Assembly: GCA_900542825.1 (NCBI GenBank)
Contig: UQOY01000006.1
Location: 57,569 to 121,568 of the forward strand
Direction of reading: 5' to 3'
Origin: an uncultured Collinsella sp.
GTDB lineage: Bacteria; Actinomycetota; Coriobacteriia; Coriobacteriales; Coriobacteriaceae
DNA: 64,000 nucleotides
Part shown: positions 17,261 to 26,305 of the stretch, one piece after another
Layout of the letters: each line of letters begins with the position of its first letter
Position numbering within the stretch: position 1 is the stretch's first letter
Translations under genes and position numbers: made by a program
The notes under the pieces: generated by a model
Told to the model about the DNA's origin: nothing
The model's input: only the letters and a program-made list of their open reading frames with translations
The model's database searches: none

Positions 17261-19924
17261 CTCTTGGACTTTGAGGGCGTCGGCCAGGCTGACGCGCTTG
17301 ATAGAGCGCGTGTGTAGCAGCGCCACGACCAGGTAGGTCGCAAAGCCGATGCCGACGCATGCAGCCATGGACCAAGCGGGCACGTAAATCTCGATATTGC
17401 CGTTATAGGCGAGCAGCATAGAGCGGAAGATGGCCGTGAGCGAGCCAATAATGACCGGCAGGCTCAGCACGAGCGACGCCGCCACGCACAGCGTGATCGA
17501 GCGGATGTACAGATGCGAAATCTCGCTATCACGATAGCCAAAGACCTTCATGTAGCTGATCGACCGGGCGCTATGGTCGATAACAGCCTTGGTCAGCAGA
17601 TACATAAACAGCAGGAAGATAAACACCGCGAGCCCGATCATCATTCCGATCATTTTGCTCATCATGCCGATGAACTGGTCACCCACGGCGCGCATGTCGT
17701 CGGGCGTGGTGTCGCCGGCAAAGTAACGAGCATCGAGGTCGAGCTTCTCGTCGCTCACATAGCCGTTAAAGTAGGCGGCGTCGTTGCCGAACAGCTCGTT
17801 AAAGTCATCGATGCTCATATAGATATTCATGTCCGACTTAGAGCCCCAAACGCAGTCCTTGCCCGCGTATTCAAAGGAATAATTCTCGCCCTCATACTTG
17901 TCGTGGAGCGTGACCTTCTGGCCTTCGCTCCAGCCAAACTTGTCGAGCAGGCCGCCGCCAAAGACAACGTGTCCGTCGCCGATGTCCAGCCCTTTCCAGT
18001 AGCGCGAATCGGGCGAGATGCCGTAGACGGAAATCGTCTCCTGCCCATTTCCGTCGCCACGGTCGTACTGCAGCTGGTAAACGGCATATTTCTCTGCCTG
18101 CGCGATTGCGTCCGCGCCGTTGTCGGTCGTGTTGACCGGGTGAATGTCGTCGTTGTCGGTGTTGATCTTCGAGGCCTTGTCGATCAGGTCGATAGCTTCG
18201 TCGCGGTTGCGGCCGAGGGCATCGGCAAGATCGTCAAGGCGCGCGTAGAGCGCATCCTTCTTGTCCTGGACCTTGGCGAGCGCATCCTGCGCTGCGGTCA
18301 GGCTCTCGGCAGACGGAGAACTGGCTGCGGCGTCGGCTGCCGCCTGCGCCGCATCGGCCGCGTCGTCAAGCTCGTCATCGGCATCCTGGGCGGCAGAAAG
18401 CAGCGCGCCGTCAACCGACTGCAAGCGCTCGAGCGCCGACCACTGCTCGCGCTCCTCGGCAGTGCCCTCGAGCTCCAGCGGCGCCTTGAGCGTGTACTGG
18501 TGCTCGGCGACCAGGCTCGTCTCCAGGTTGTCCGCGTAGTGCGTCATCGTGGGCAGAATCGCCAGGCCAAAGAGCAGCAGCAGCGAGGCAAACGCAATGC
18601 CCACGAAGAGCGTGACGAAGTTGCCCAGGTTGCGCAGGAAGACGCGCAGGCGAAAGCGCGAGACAAAGCCCATGCGCTCCGGCAGCTGCAGGCCACGCTT
18701 GGTGCCCGATTTGCCGCTCGCCTCGTGACGAAGGAACTGCAACGGCGTCTTGCCCATCTTGCGAAGCAGGCCCACCAGCGTGATGAGAATGAGCGCGGCG
18801 GCGGGAACCACGGCACACTTCACGAAGATCTCCCAGCTCCAGTACACCTGGAAGGGCGGCAGGCTGTACGAGCCGTAGTAGAGACCGCGCATGGGCTCGG
18901 TAAAGAACGCAACGCCGAGCGCAGTGCCCAAAAGTGCCGCGACCACGCCCACGATGGCGGGAAGTGCCAGGTAGTGCAGCACGATCTCGCGGCGGCGATA
19001 GCCGCTGGCGAGCAGCATGCCGATGATGGCGCCCTCCTCCTCGATGGTGGCGTCGGTGAGCACCACAAAGACAAACGCCATGATCACGATGATTATGTTG
19101 AGCAACGTCATCCACATCATGGAGTCGCCGTCCACGTCGTCGCGCGCATAGCCAATGCCCTGGTTGGAATCGGCATCGATCAGATCGTCCACGCGCGCAT
19201 CGGCGTCGGTCAGCGCCTCGACCATATCCTGCTCCGCATCGATGCGATCCGCGGTGGGGAGGTCGCGATCGGCAAAGGTGAAGGAGTAGGTGTAGGCGGG
19301 CGCGCCGCCGGCATCCTCGAGCGCGGCAAAGCCGGCATCGGTGACCTCGGCCACGCCGTACGTGATGGTGTTCACCGTAAAGTCCGAATTGTTGAGGAAC
19401 AGCGCCTGGCTATCGGGCTGGGTCATGATGCCACAGATGGTGTAGGTGCGGCTCTCAAGCTCGACCTTATCGCCCACGGCGAGGTCGTTGTTGGTGGCGC
19501 AGACACGGTCGACGGCCACCTCATCGTCCGTCTTGGGCTGCCTGCCCTCACAGTAGGACGCGATATCGACCTTGGTGCGGTGCGCATAGGTGCGCAGCGT
19601 GCGCTTGGTGCCGTCGTCGCCGGCGGTCTTTTTGATGATGGCGTCGATGGAGAAATTCTTGTAGAGCGTGACGCCGCCGACGTCGCCTGCCGCCTCCTCG
19701 GCTGCCTTGAGCTGGTCTTTGGTGGCCTCGAAGGAAGTGGTCACACGGCCGTCCTCAATCGTGTACGCATCGCGCATGTCGTCAATGAGGCAGCCGATGG
19801 AATGCGCCGCAAGCAAAAAGCCCGAGGTAAGGGCGATGCTTCCGCACATAAGCAAAAAGATGCCCAGGTACTTGCCGATATTGCGGCGCAGCTCGCGCGG
19901 GAGACGTTTTGCGAGAGGTGTCAT
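17258..19924 (-). CDS. FtsX/MacB-type ABC transporter permease with coiled-coil insert
   Basis: The 888-residue protein has an N-terminal helix (about 20-45), a large extracytoplasmic domain (45-270), then an FtsX core of three helices (about 280-400). A second helix near 445 and a second extracytoplasmic region (about 480-740) precede a C-terminal FtsX core (about 740-880). The second outside region contains an unusual Ala/Asp-rich stretch of about 100 residues (about 500-600) with strong coiled-coil character. Exporters of this type move lipids, peptides or act mechanically. ATG at 19924 is chosen over an upstream TTG because it starts 8 nt after the ATPase gene. Substrate unknown. The stop codon coincides with a repeat end. 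Confidence 0.87.
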   Translation of the reverse strand: MTPLAKRLPRELRRNIGKYLGIFLLMCGSIALTSGFLLAAHSIGCLIDDMRDAYTIEDGRVTTSFEATKDQLKAAEEAAGDVGGVTLYKNFSIDAIIKKTAGDDGTKRTLRTYAHRTKVDIASYCEGRQPKTDDEVAVDRVCATNNDLAVGDKVELESRTYTICGIMTQPDSQALFLNNSDFTVNTITYGVAEVTDAGFAALEDAGGAPAYTYSFTFADRDLPTADRIDAEQDMVEALTDADARVDDLIDADSNQGIGYARDDVDGDSMMWMTLLNIIIVIMAFVFVVLTDATIEEEGAIIGMLLASGYRRREIVLHYLALPAIVGVVAALLGTALGVAFFTEPMRGLYYGSYSLPPFQVYWSWEIFVKCAVVPAAALILITLVGLLRKMGKTPLQFLRHEASGKSGTKRGLQLPERMGFVSRFRLRVFLRNLGNFVTLFVGIAFASLLLLFGLAILPTMTHYADNLETSLVAEHQYTLKAPLELEGTAEEREQWSALERLQSVDGALLSAAQDADDELDDAADAAQAAADAAASSPSAESLTAAQDALAKVQDKKDALYARLDDLADALGRNRDEAIDLIDKASKINTDNDDIHPVNTTDNGADAIAQAEKYAVYQLQYDRGDGNGQETISVYGISPDSRYWKGLDIGDGHVVFGGGLLDKFGWSEGQKVTLHDKYEGENYSFEYAGKDCVWGSKSDMNIYMSIDDFNELFGNDAAYFNGYVSDEKLDLDARYFAGDTTPDDMRAVGDQFIGMMSKMIGMMIGLAVFIFLLFMYLLTKAVIDHSARSISYMKVFGYRDSEISHLYIRSITLCVAASLVLSLPVIIGSLTAIFRSMLLAYNGNIEIYVPAWSMAACVGIGFATYLVVALLHTRSIKRVSLADALKVQE

Positions 19925-19932
19925 GGCGCCGC

Positions 19933-20646
19933 CTACCAATCGAGCTCGGCGGCCGAGACGGGCGACTCGTTGAGCTCGTCCTCGACGATGCGCCCGTCGC
20001 GCAGGCGCAACACGCGATTGGCCATGCGCGCGATGGCGGCATTGTGGGTGACAATGATGATGGTGCAGCCGTAGGTGCGGTTGACGTCCTCCATGAGCTG
20101 CAGGATTTCCTTGGATGTCTTGTAGTCGAGCGCGCCCGTGGGCTCATCGCACAGCAGCAGACCCGGATTTTTGACGAGCGCGCGGCCGATGGCGCAGCGC
20201 TGCTGCTGGCCGCCCGAAACCTGGCGCGGGAACTTGTTGCGGTGCTCATAGAGGCCCAGCGAGCGCAGCAGGCCGTCAATGTTGAGCGGGTTTTTGGACA
20301 GATGCGCCGTGACCTCGATGTTTTCCTTGATGGTAAGGTCGGGCACCAGGTTGTAGAACTGGAAGACAAAGCCCAGCTCGCGGCGTCGATACTCGCCCAG
20401 ATCGGTAGGTTTGAGCACCGTGAGGTCGCAGCCGTCCACCATGATGGAGCCGCCGTCGGCATCCTCCAGGCCGCCGATCAGGTTGAGAAAGGTCGACTTG
20501 CCCGAGCCCGAGGGCCCCAGCATGACGCAGATCTCGCCGCGGTTGATGGACGTGTCGATGTCGTCGAGCACCGTCAGGCGCGCATCACCGTCGCCGTAGT
20601 GTTTCTTGAGCCCGTTGACCTGGACGTAGGCATGCTTTGTCGCCAT
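19933..20646 (-). CDS. ABC transporter ATP-binding protein (MacB/LolD class)
   Basis: The 237-residue nucleotide-binding protein has Walker A GPSGSGKST (about 44-52), Q-loop FVFQFYNLVP, signature VSGGQQQR and Walker B LLLCDEPTGALD, followed by the switch histidine in IVTHN. The GALDY/LLCDEPTGALD form and the partner FtsX permease place it in the MacB/LolD/FtsE class. It energises the permease encoded 8 nt downstream. It is the first gene of the operon; the upstream gap (20647-20746) is AT-rich and probably holds the promoter, with GGGTAATAGTAAACCC as a possible dyad. Confidence 0.92.
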   Translation of the reverse strand: MATKHAYVQVNGLKKHYGDGDARLTVLDDIDTSINRGEICVMLGPSGSGKSTFLNLIGGLEDADGGSIMVDGCDLTVLKPTDLGEYRRRELGFVFQFYNLVPDLTIKENIEVTAHLSKNPLNIDGLLRSLGLYEHRNKFPRQVSGGQQQRCAIGRALVKNPGLLLCDEPTGALDYKTSKEILQLMEDVNRTYGCTIIIVTHNAAIARMANRVLRLRDGRIVEDELNESPVSAAELDW

Positions 20647-20746
20647 GCTATCCCCCGTTGTTAGCCTGTTGTTACTTTTCTAGGGTAATAGTAAACCCAG
20701 GCGAACTATTTTTATGCGACGTGCGTGGACTTTTTCCAACCTACTT

Positions 20747-20800
20747 CATTGGGGACAGACTTAAATGAGTGAAATCGCTCATTTAAGTCTGTCCCCAATG
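20747..20800. repeat. Perfect 23-bp inverted repeat of the GGGGACAG family
   Basis: CATTGGGGACAGACTTAAAT plus GAG and its exact inverted copy are separated by 8 nt. It belongs to the same family as 17102-17160, where the copies are direct rather than inverted. Confidence 0.85.
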
Positions 20801-20848
20801 AGTGGTCCCCAAGTGCCGGCAGGAAAGGGACGTCCCCAAAGGCCGGCA

Positions 20849-20943
20849 TATTGGGACAGTCCTTGCCAGTCCGGCCGGCGAGCCGGCGAATCGGAAAAGA
20901 CTGTCCCCAGCGACCAGTCGTTTAAGAACGTCCCCAATGACTA
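20849..20943. repeat. Second copy of the GGGACAGTCC ... GAACGTCCCC module
   Basis: This module matches 17167-17260 closely: the GGGACAGTCCTTGCC arm, a GGCGAxCCGGCGAATCGG centre, AAGACTGTCCCC, then AGTCGTTTAAGAACGTCCCC and AATGACTA. Again it lies directly after a permease gene (stop at 20949-20951). Confidence 0.8.
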
Positions 20944-20948
20944 GGCGG

Positions 20949-22154
20949 TTAGGCGCGGGATTTGTTGTGGGCGAGGGCGAGGCCTACGGCGGCGATGGCA
21001 GCGGCAAAGAGCACCGTGACACCCAGATCGCAGGCGATATCGCCCAGCACGGCGGACGTCAAATCCGAGGCAAGCGCCTTGCTGATCGCATCGTTCACCC
21101 AAAACGTCGGCACAAAATGCGCCACGGTCTGCACGGCCGAACCCATGAGCGACAACGGCATCCAAGCGCCGCCCAAAAACGTCATGAGCATGCCGAGCAG
21201 GTTGCCCACACCGTTGAGCAGCTCCTCGCGCGCACCCAGGCTCGACAGCGCAAAGCCAACGGCCAGCGGCGTGCACGCCAGGGCAAACGTCGCTGCCAGC
21301 GCCAGGCACACACGGCCCACGCCGACCTCGGCGACCGCGCCGGCAAAGCCCACGACACCCATCATGCTCGACACAAACCAGATGCAGACGGTGAGCACCG
21401 CGGCAGCCGCGAACACGGCAAGCGAACGCTGGCGCTCGGAGACCGGACCGGCCTCCATGCGGCGCACGCGCTCGGGCTCGTTCATGCCCGAGAACACCAG
21501 TCCCACCGACACGATGACCGACGAGATGATCGCGTACGCACCAAAGTTGAAATACGACTCGAGCGTGGCGGCGGCAGTCGAGTCGACCTTGATCTGCTCA
21601 ATCTCGACCTCCGCGCGCTTTGCGGCAGCGTGCTCGGCGGCCTTGGCGACGTCACCGTCGGAAGCAGCTGGCTCAAGTGCCGCCGCAGCACCCGCGAGCG
21701 AGATCCAGCGCGAGGCCTCGGCAGACGAGAGCGCCGCCGCCATGGTGCCGGAGCCGTACGTCACGTCGAGTTTGGGCAGGGCCTCCCCCGCACGGGCGGC
21801 CGCAACAAGGTCGTCCTCAAACCCCTCCGGGATAAAGAACACGCAGTCGGCGCTGCCCTTGGCGCTGTTGCTCTTGGCGAGCGCATCCGCAAGGTCGTAC
21901 GTATCGTCACCAACGCCCGTGACCAGGTCAAAGCGTGAGCCCAGGTGCTTGGTAAGCGCCCGCGAAAGGTCGCTATTGTCGCGGTCGACCACGATCACGT
22001 TGGTGTCGTAGGGCTCGTACTCGGTAAGCTGCGACGAGTTCCAGCTCACCGAGGCCGCGATGAATACGCCCATGAGCGAGATGAACACCGTATAGATGAG
22101 CAGGTAGAACGGGTGCGCCAGCGCCATGCGAAGCGCGGTCTTAAAGGTGCTCAT
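20949..22154 (-). CDS. ABC-2 type permease (YhgE/DrrB-like), subunit 2
   Basis: The 401-residue protein has one N-terminal helix (about 15-40), an extracytoplasmic domain (40-200), then five helices (about 205-395), including a GGAWMPLSLMGSAVQ segment typical of ABC-2 permeases. It pairs with the permease encoded just upstream to form a heterodimeric exporter. Drugs, lipids or peptides are usual cargoes of such transporters; the cargo here is unknown. The start is ATG at 22154, with AGGAG 6 nt upstream; it overlaps the end of the previous permease gene by 14 nt, so translation is coupled. Direct repeats of the GGGACAG family follow the stop. Confidence 0.86.
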   Translation of the reverse strand: MSTFKTALRMALAHPFYLLIYTVFISLMGVFIAASVSWNSSQLTEYEPYDTNVIVVDRDNSDLSRALTKHLGSRFDLVTGVGDDTYDLADALAKSNSAKGSADCVFFIPEGFEDDLVAAARAGEALPKLDVTYGSGTMAAALSSAEASRWISLAGAAAALEPAASDGDVAKAAEHAAAKRAEVEIEQIKVDSTAAATLESYFNFGAYAIISSVIVSVGLVFSGMNEPERVRRMEAGPVSERQRSLAVFAAAAVLTVCIWFVSSMMGVVGFAGAVAEVGVGRVCLALAATFALACTPLAVGFALSSLGAREELLNGVGNLLGMLMTFLGGAWMPLSLMGSAVQTVAHFVPTFWVNDAISKALASDLTSAVLGDIACDLGVTVLFAAAIAAVGLALAHNKSRA

Positions 22155-23328
22155 AGCGGCTCCTTCCAAAGATCAGCGTAGCGGCGGCGACAAACACCAG
22201 GGCCATCAGGACGAGCGCGCCGGTGCGGACGGTGAAGGGCCCCAGGTCCTCAAAGAAATACAGGCGATTGAACATGTCGCAGATGAGCTTGACGGGGTTG
22301 AGCCAGCACTCGGCCGGGCAGGCGCGGGCGACGTCGTCGGCAAGCGCCATCGCCGGCTCACCGTAGAGGCCGGCGAACAAGGCGCACGTGGTGGCAAAGC
22401 CCGTGAGGATGCCCGACTTGGACGCCTTGCCACCTTTAACGGGAAGCGTACCCACAAAGAGCCCCAGGCCCGTGGCGGCAAGCGCGGATGCAGCACCGCC
22501 CAGCAGGCACAGCCCCTCGCGCCCGCCAAAGTCGACGCCAACGACTAGGCGCACGTAGCCAATCGCGACCGCCATCGAGGCAAAGGAAACCAGCCACGAG
22601 CCGACAAAGATGCCGGCCAGCGACGCCGTCTTGGAAAGGCCACCCACGCAGCGGCGCGCGCCAAGGCCCGACAAATTGGGCTGCAGGTCGACGACGCTCA
22701 AGGCGGCAAACTCGGCAGACATCATCGCGACCAGGCCAAAGAGCGCGTAGTAGTAAATGGTCGTGCCGTCGGGCGTGGTGCGCGTCAGGCTTACGCGGCG
22801 GGTGCCGCCCTCGAGCGACAGGGCGCGCGCGACCGCCTCCGGGTCGGCGAGCGCCGCCGGGTTGTCCTGGGCAATCTGGGACATGAGCTCGGCATTTTGT
22901 GTATACGAGCTTGCCACCGTCTCCAGGATGCTGCGATCGGTGAGCACCGACGAAGCACGCGAGCCGTCATAGCTCGATAGCAGCGTGAGCTTGGGCGTGC
23001 CTTCGGCATCGACCGTGTAGACGCCCGCGACTTCGCCGGCCTTGAGCGCACGGTTCGCGGCGGTCACATCCTCGCACTCGTGAATCTCGAGCAGCTGATC
23101 GTCGCCTTCCTTGGCAAGCGAAGCCGTCACGTCCTTAAAGGTCGAAGCGTCCCAGGTCTCATCCGCTACGACGGCCACCGGCACCGGGTCGACCTTGCCG
23201 TCGGAGCTGAGGTTCGCAAACATAAACATGAACATCGTTGAAAGCGCAATGGGAAAGATCGCGCCCCAGACCCACGTACTCGGCCGGCGCAGCAGCGTCT
23301 TGAGCGTGGTGATGATGGTGTTGAACAT
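22141..23328 (-). CDS. ABC-2 type permease, subunit 1
   Basis: The 395-residue protein has the same layout as its neighbour. An N-terminal helix (about 18-38, WGAIFPIALSTMFMFMFANL) is followed by an extracytoplasmic domain (about 40-185, VAVVADETWD), then a block of five to six helices (about 190-385). The CWLNPVKLICDMFNRLYFFED motif near the end is typical of ABC-2 permeases and resembles sections of YhgE/Pip-like and drug-exporter subunits. It lies 9 nt downstream of the ATPase gene and overlaps the next permease gene, giving an A-M1-M2 exporter operon next to a divergent two-component system. No substrate can be inferred. Confidence 0.86.
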   Translation of the reverse strand: MFNTIITTLKTLLRRPSTWVWGAIFPIALSTMFMFMFANLSSDGKVDPVPVAVVADETWDASTFKDVTASLAKEGDDQLLEIHECEDVTAANRALKAGEVAGVYTVDAEGTPKLTLLSSYDGSRASSVLTDRSILETVASSYTQNAELMSQIAQDNPAALADPEAVARALSLEGGTRRVSLTRTTPDGTTIYYYALFGLVAMMSAEFAALSVVDLQPNLSGLGARRCVGGLSKTASLAGIFVGSWLVSFASMAVAIGYVRLVVGVDFGGREGLCLLGGAASALAATGLGLFVGTLPVKGGKASKSGILTGFATTCALFAGLYGEPAMALADDVARACPAECWLNPVKLICDMFNRLYFFEDLGPFTVRTGALVLMALVFVAAATLIFGRSRYEHL

Positions 23329-23337
23329 GACCGCCCC

Positions 23338-24276
23338 CTAGTCGCGCAGCTCGCGGCCGGTAATCTCGAGGAACACGTCGTTGAGGGTCGGCGGCTCGCT
23401 CCACACGCGGCCGAGCGCCACGTCGGCGGCACGCAGCGTGTCGAGGATGTCCACCAGGTTGTGCGGGCTCGCTTCGCAGGTACAGATGAGCTCGCTGCCG
23501 GACAGCTCAACCGAAAGCACGTGCTCGAGGGCACGCAGGCGCTCAACCGTAGCGGTCTCGACGGCGCCGACCTCGACCGTCACGCGCTCGCCCATCTGAA
23601 TCATGCGCTTGAGCTCGTCGTTGGTGCCCTGCGCCAGGACGCGGCCACCGTCCATGATCATGATACGGCTGCAGATCTGCTCGACTTCCTCCATGTAATG
23701 GCTGGTATACACCACCGTGGCGCCCTCGTCGCGCAGGCGGCAGATGCCCTCCAGGATGGCGTTTCGGCTCTGCGGGTCGACCGCCACCGTGGGCTCGTCA
23801 AAAAAGATGAGCTCGGGCTTGTGCGCGATGCCGCAGGCGATGTTGAGGCGGCGCGCCAGGCCACCTGAGAGCTTGCCGGGGCGGAACTTGGTAAAGTCGC
23901 CCAGACCGACAAAGTCGATCGCCTCGTCCACCAGCGCGCGGCGGCGCTTGCGGTCGTTAACGTAGAGGCTGCAAAAATAGTCGATGTTCTCGCGCACCGT
24001 GAGCTCGTCAAACACCGCCACCTGCTGCGGCACCACGCCGATGCGGCGCTTGAGGTCGTAACGCGTGGGCGTCATGGGCTCGCCGAACAGCTCGATGGTG
24101 CCTTTGTCGTAGGAAAGCAGCTGCAAAATGCAGTTGATGGACGTGGTCTTGCCCGAGCCGTTGGGGCCGAGCAGGCCAAAGATCTCGCCGCGGGCGATGT
24201 TCAGGTTGAAGTGGTCGAGCGCAATAAGATCGTCATAGCGCTTGACGAGGTTTTCGACATGGACGATATCCGTCAT
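23338..24276 (-). CDS. ABC transporter ATP-binding protein (DrrA/CcmA-like)
   Basis: The 312-residue protein has Walker A LLGPNGSGKTT, Q-loop VVPQQVAVFDELT, signature LSGGLARRLNIA, Walker B LIFFDEPTVAVDPQSR and switch H in YTSHYMEEVE. A C-terminal regulatory extension (about 225-312) ends in the DrrA-type PTLNDVFLEITGRELRD. This C-terminal motif marks the drug/lipid-type ABC-2 exporter ATPases. It is the first gene of the exporter operon, transcribed away from the histidine kinase gene. Control of this operon by the adjacent NarL-type two-component system is likely, a common arrangement in Gram-positives, but is inferred from position. Confidence 0.93.
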   Translation of the reverse strand: MTDIVHVENLVKRYDDLIALDHFNLNIARGEIFGLLGPNGSGKTTSINCILQLLSYDKGTIELFGEPMTPTRYDLKRRIGVVPQQVAVFDELTVRENIDYFCSLYVNDRKRRRALVDEAIDFVGLGDFTKFRPGKLSGGLARRLNIACGIAHKPELIFFDEPTVAVDPQSRNAILEGICRLRDEGATVVYTSHYMEEVEQICSRIMIMDGGRVLAQGTNDELKRMIQMGERVTVEVGAVETATVERLRALEHVLSVELSGSELICTCEASPHNLVDILDTLRAADVALGRVWSEPPTLNDVFLEITGRELRD

Positions 24277-24461
24277 GAGGCGGCCCTCCTGTTGATTGCG
24301 GCCCGGTACGATTGCATCATCGCAGGAGCCGCCGGCGCGCGCCAGTGAGCTTTGTCACGAGTGCGGGGCTTGGCCGTGCGGCCTGCCGACGCCCCCGCTT
24401 TGTCACGCGGGAGGAATGTCATGGTTGCGCAGGCGGTCCCTCCACCACGCGCGGCTTCGCG

Positions 24462-24467
24462 TACAAT
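24462..24467 (+). promoter_or_regulatory. -10 element (TACAAT) placing transcription start at the kinase ATG
   Basis: TTCGCGTACAATACCCGT is followed directly by ATG at 24474. A start site 7 nt after the -10 would be the A of the ATG, giving a leaderless mRNA. No ribosome-binding site is visible. Confidence 0.5.
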
Positions 24468-24473
24468 ACCCGT

Positions 24474-25619
24474 ATGAACAGGCTTTTCGACAAATCGATC
24501 GTGCTGGCGTGCTGCATTGCGGCCGCTACGGGCCTTGCTGTGAACGCTCGCCTGGTCGCAGCGTTTTGCCTTGGCGTTATTGCCACCTCGCTGGCCGAGC
24601 TCGCGCAGAAGGAGCGCACGCGCCGTGTAAGCGAGGCCGCGAGCTGCGCTTACATCATCGCGGCCGTTTTCGTGCCGCCGTTTGTGCCGTTTGCGCCTCT
24701 CGCCCTCTATGACATCGCGCGGCGCGTGCGCCGTGAACGCGTTTGGGTCGCGTTGGGCATTGGTGTCGCCTTTGTCTTTGCGCTCGTCGCGGACCTTCGC
24801 GCCGATGCGCTCACCGCCCGAACACTTCTGCTGACCGCCATCCTTTCGGTTGCCGCCACCTTGCTATCGCTACGTACTGCCCAGTTGGAGCGCGAGCAGC
24901 AACGCATGCGCCGCACCCGTGACGAGCTGCAGGAACGTGCTCTGGCGCTGGAGGCACGCAACCGCGACCTTGCCGACCGCCAGGACTACGAAGTCGAACT
25001 CGCGACACTCGCCGAACGCGCTCGCATCGCGCGCGAGATCCACGATAACGTGGGTCACCAGCTCACGCGCGCCTCACTGCAGGCCGAAGCCCTGCGCGTG
25101 GTCCACGCCGACGAGCCCAGGGTTGCCGCCGATTTCGCCGATGTCAAACACACGGTTGACGAGGCGCTCCAGCTCGTGCGTGCCAGCGTCCACGCGCTCA
25201 ATGACAACGCCGTCGACCTTTCCGTGCAGCTCGAACGCATTGTTGAAGGCGCACGCTCGGACGGCGGCCCGCAGATTGAGCTTGAAGTTATGACCGAACA
25301 TGCGCCCGCAAACGTCGCGAACTGCTTTGCGGCGGTCCTGCGCGAGGCGCTCTCCAACACCATGCGCCACGCTTGCGCCCATGCTGTCGCTGTGCGATGC
25401 ATGGAGCATCCGTCGTTTTACCAGCTCATCGTTACCGACGATGGCGCGGGCGGGACCCGGACGGGTGGTCGCGGCGTCGCCGAGGGCATGGGGCTCGGCT
25501 CCATGCGCGAGCGCATCGAGGCACTTGGCGGCACCTTTACCGCCGGCCCACGCACCGGCTCCCCCGGCTGGCGTGTGTTTGCCACCGTTCCCAAACCGCA
25601 AGGAGATGAGGGCCGATGA
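24474..25619 (+). CDS. Sensor histidine kinase, NarL/DesK (HisKA_3) type
   Basis: The 381-residue protein has four to five hydrophobic segments (about 5-135), a coiled linker (140-180), a HisKA_3 dimerisation domain with the phospho-acceptor H190 in AREIHDNVGHQLTRAS, and a C-terminal HATPase domain. The latter includes the N-box region LREALSNTMRHACA, DDGAGG and GLGSMRERIEALGG. Short sensor segments between helices suggest that it senses membrane or intramembrane stress. ATG at 24474 is chosen because the longer frame adds 54 residues without conservation and a -10 sits just upstream. Its stop overlaps the response regulator start by 4 nt (ATGA). Confidence 0.9.
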   Translation: MNRLFDKSIVLACCIAAATGLAVNARLVAAFCLGVIATSLAELAQKERTRRVSEAASCAYIIAAVFVPPFVPFAPLALYDIARRVRRERVWVALGIGVAFVFALVADLRADALTARTLLLTAILSVAATLLSLRTAQLEREQQRMRRTRDELQERALALEARNRDLADRQDYEVELATLAERARIAREIHDNVGHQLTRASLQAEALRVVHADEPRVAADFADVKHTVDEALQLVRASVHALNDNAVDLSVQLERIVEGARSDGGPQIELEVMTEHAPANVANCFAAVLREALSNTMRHACAHAVAVRCMEHPSFYQLIVTDDGAGGTRTGGRGVAEGMGLGSMRERIEALGGTFTAGPRTGSPGWRVFATVPKPQGDEGR

Positions 25620-26245
25620 GGCTCATTGTTGTCGACGACGACCGCTTGGTGGTCGATTCGCTCAAGATTATCCTGGGCGCCCAGCCACAGATCGAAGTGG
25701 TGGGCACCGGTGCCAACGGCAACGACGCGGTCGCGCTCTACGCCGAGCACGCACCCGATATCGCACTGCTCGACATCCAGATGCCGGGACGCGATGGACT
25801 TTCAGCGGCACGCGAGATCCTTGAGCGTGACCCCGCGGCACGCGTCGTGTTTCTGACGACGTTTTCGGATGACGAGTACATTGTGTCGGCGCTCAAACTG
25901 GGCGCCCGCGGCTACCTGATTAAAACCGATGTCGCCGCCATCCCGCCAGCGTTGGCGCAGGTCATGGACGGCAAACGCGTGCTCGAGGGTAAGGCGATCG
26001 AGGATATCAACTTTGACGGAACGGGCGTTGAGGCGGGCACGCTCCGCCGGCCCGCAGCCTTCGCCAGCCTGACCGACCGCGAGTTCGAAGTCGCCGAGCT
26101 CATCGCCCGCGGTCTCGACAACAAGGAGATTGCCGCCACCGCCTATATGGGCGAAGGCACTGTGCGCAACCACATCAGCTCGATCCTTGCCAAAATGGGT
26201 CTACGCAACCGCACGCAGATCGCCATCGCCTACCTGCGAGGGTAA
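25616..26245 (+). CDS. LuxR/NarL-family response regulator
   Basis: The 209-residue protein has a receiver domain with acidic pocket VVDDD (6-9), phospho-acceptor D53 (LLDIQMPG), switch T81 and K103 (LIKTD). The C-terminal LuxR-type helix-turn-helix (about 143-207) reads LTDREFEVAELIARGLDNKE through EGTVRNHISSILAKMGLRNR. It is encoded with its kinase in a 4-nt overlap. The probable target is the divergent ABC-2 exporter operon or its own promoter, inferred from context. An inverted-repeat element begins 60 nt after the stop. Confidence 0.93.
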   Translation: MRLIVVDDDRLVVDSLKIILGAQPQIEVVGTGANGNDAVALYAEHAPDIALLDIQMPGRDGLSAAREILERDPAARVVFLTTFSDDEYIVSALKLGARGYLIKTDVAAIPPALAQVMDGKRVLEGKAIEDINFDGTGVEAGTLRRPAAFASLTDREFEVAELIARGLDNKEIAATAYMGEGTVRNHISSILAKMGLRNRTQIAIAYLRG

Positions 26246-26305
26246 TTACCCAACGACCGACCGCCCCGGCATAGCAAAATAGCTGCCACCGATTTAATAC
26301 CATTT

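Noticed and set aside
17513..20074. 853-codon open frame on the plus strand
   Set aside because: It lies opposite the permease and ATPase genes, which have clear domains and motifs. The long open frame is a by-product of GC-rich codon use and encodes a His/Arg/Val-rich protein with no domains. The same applies to 6668-8602 (+) and 53618-56059 (+).
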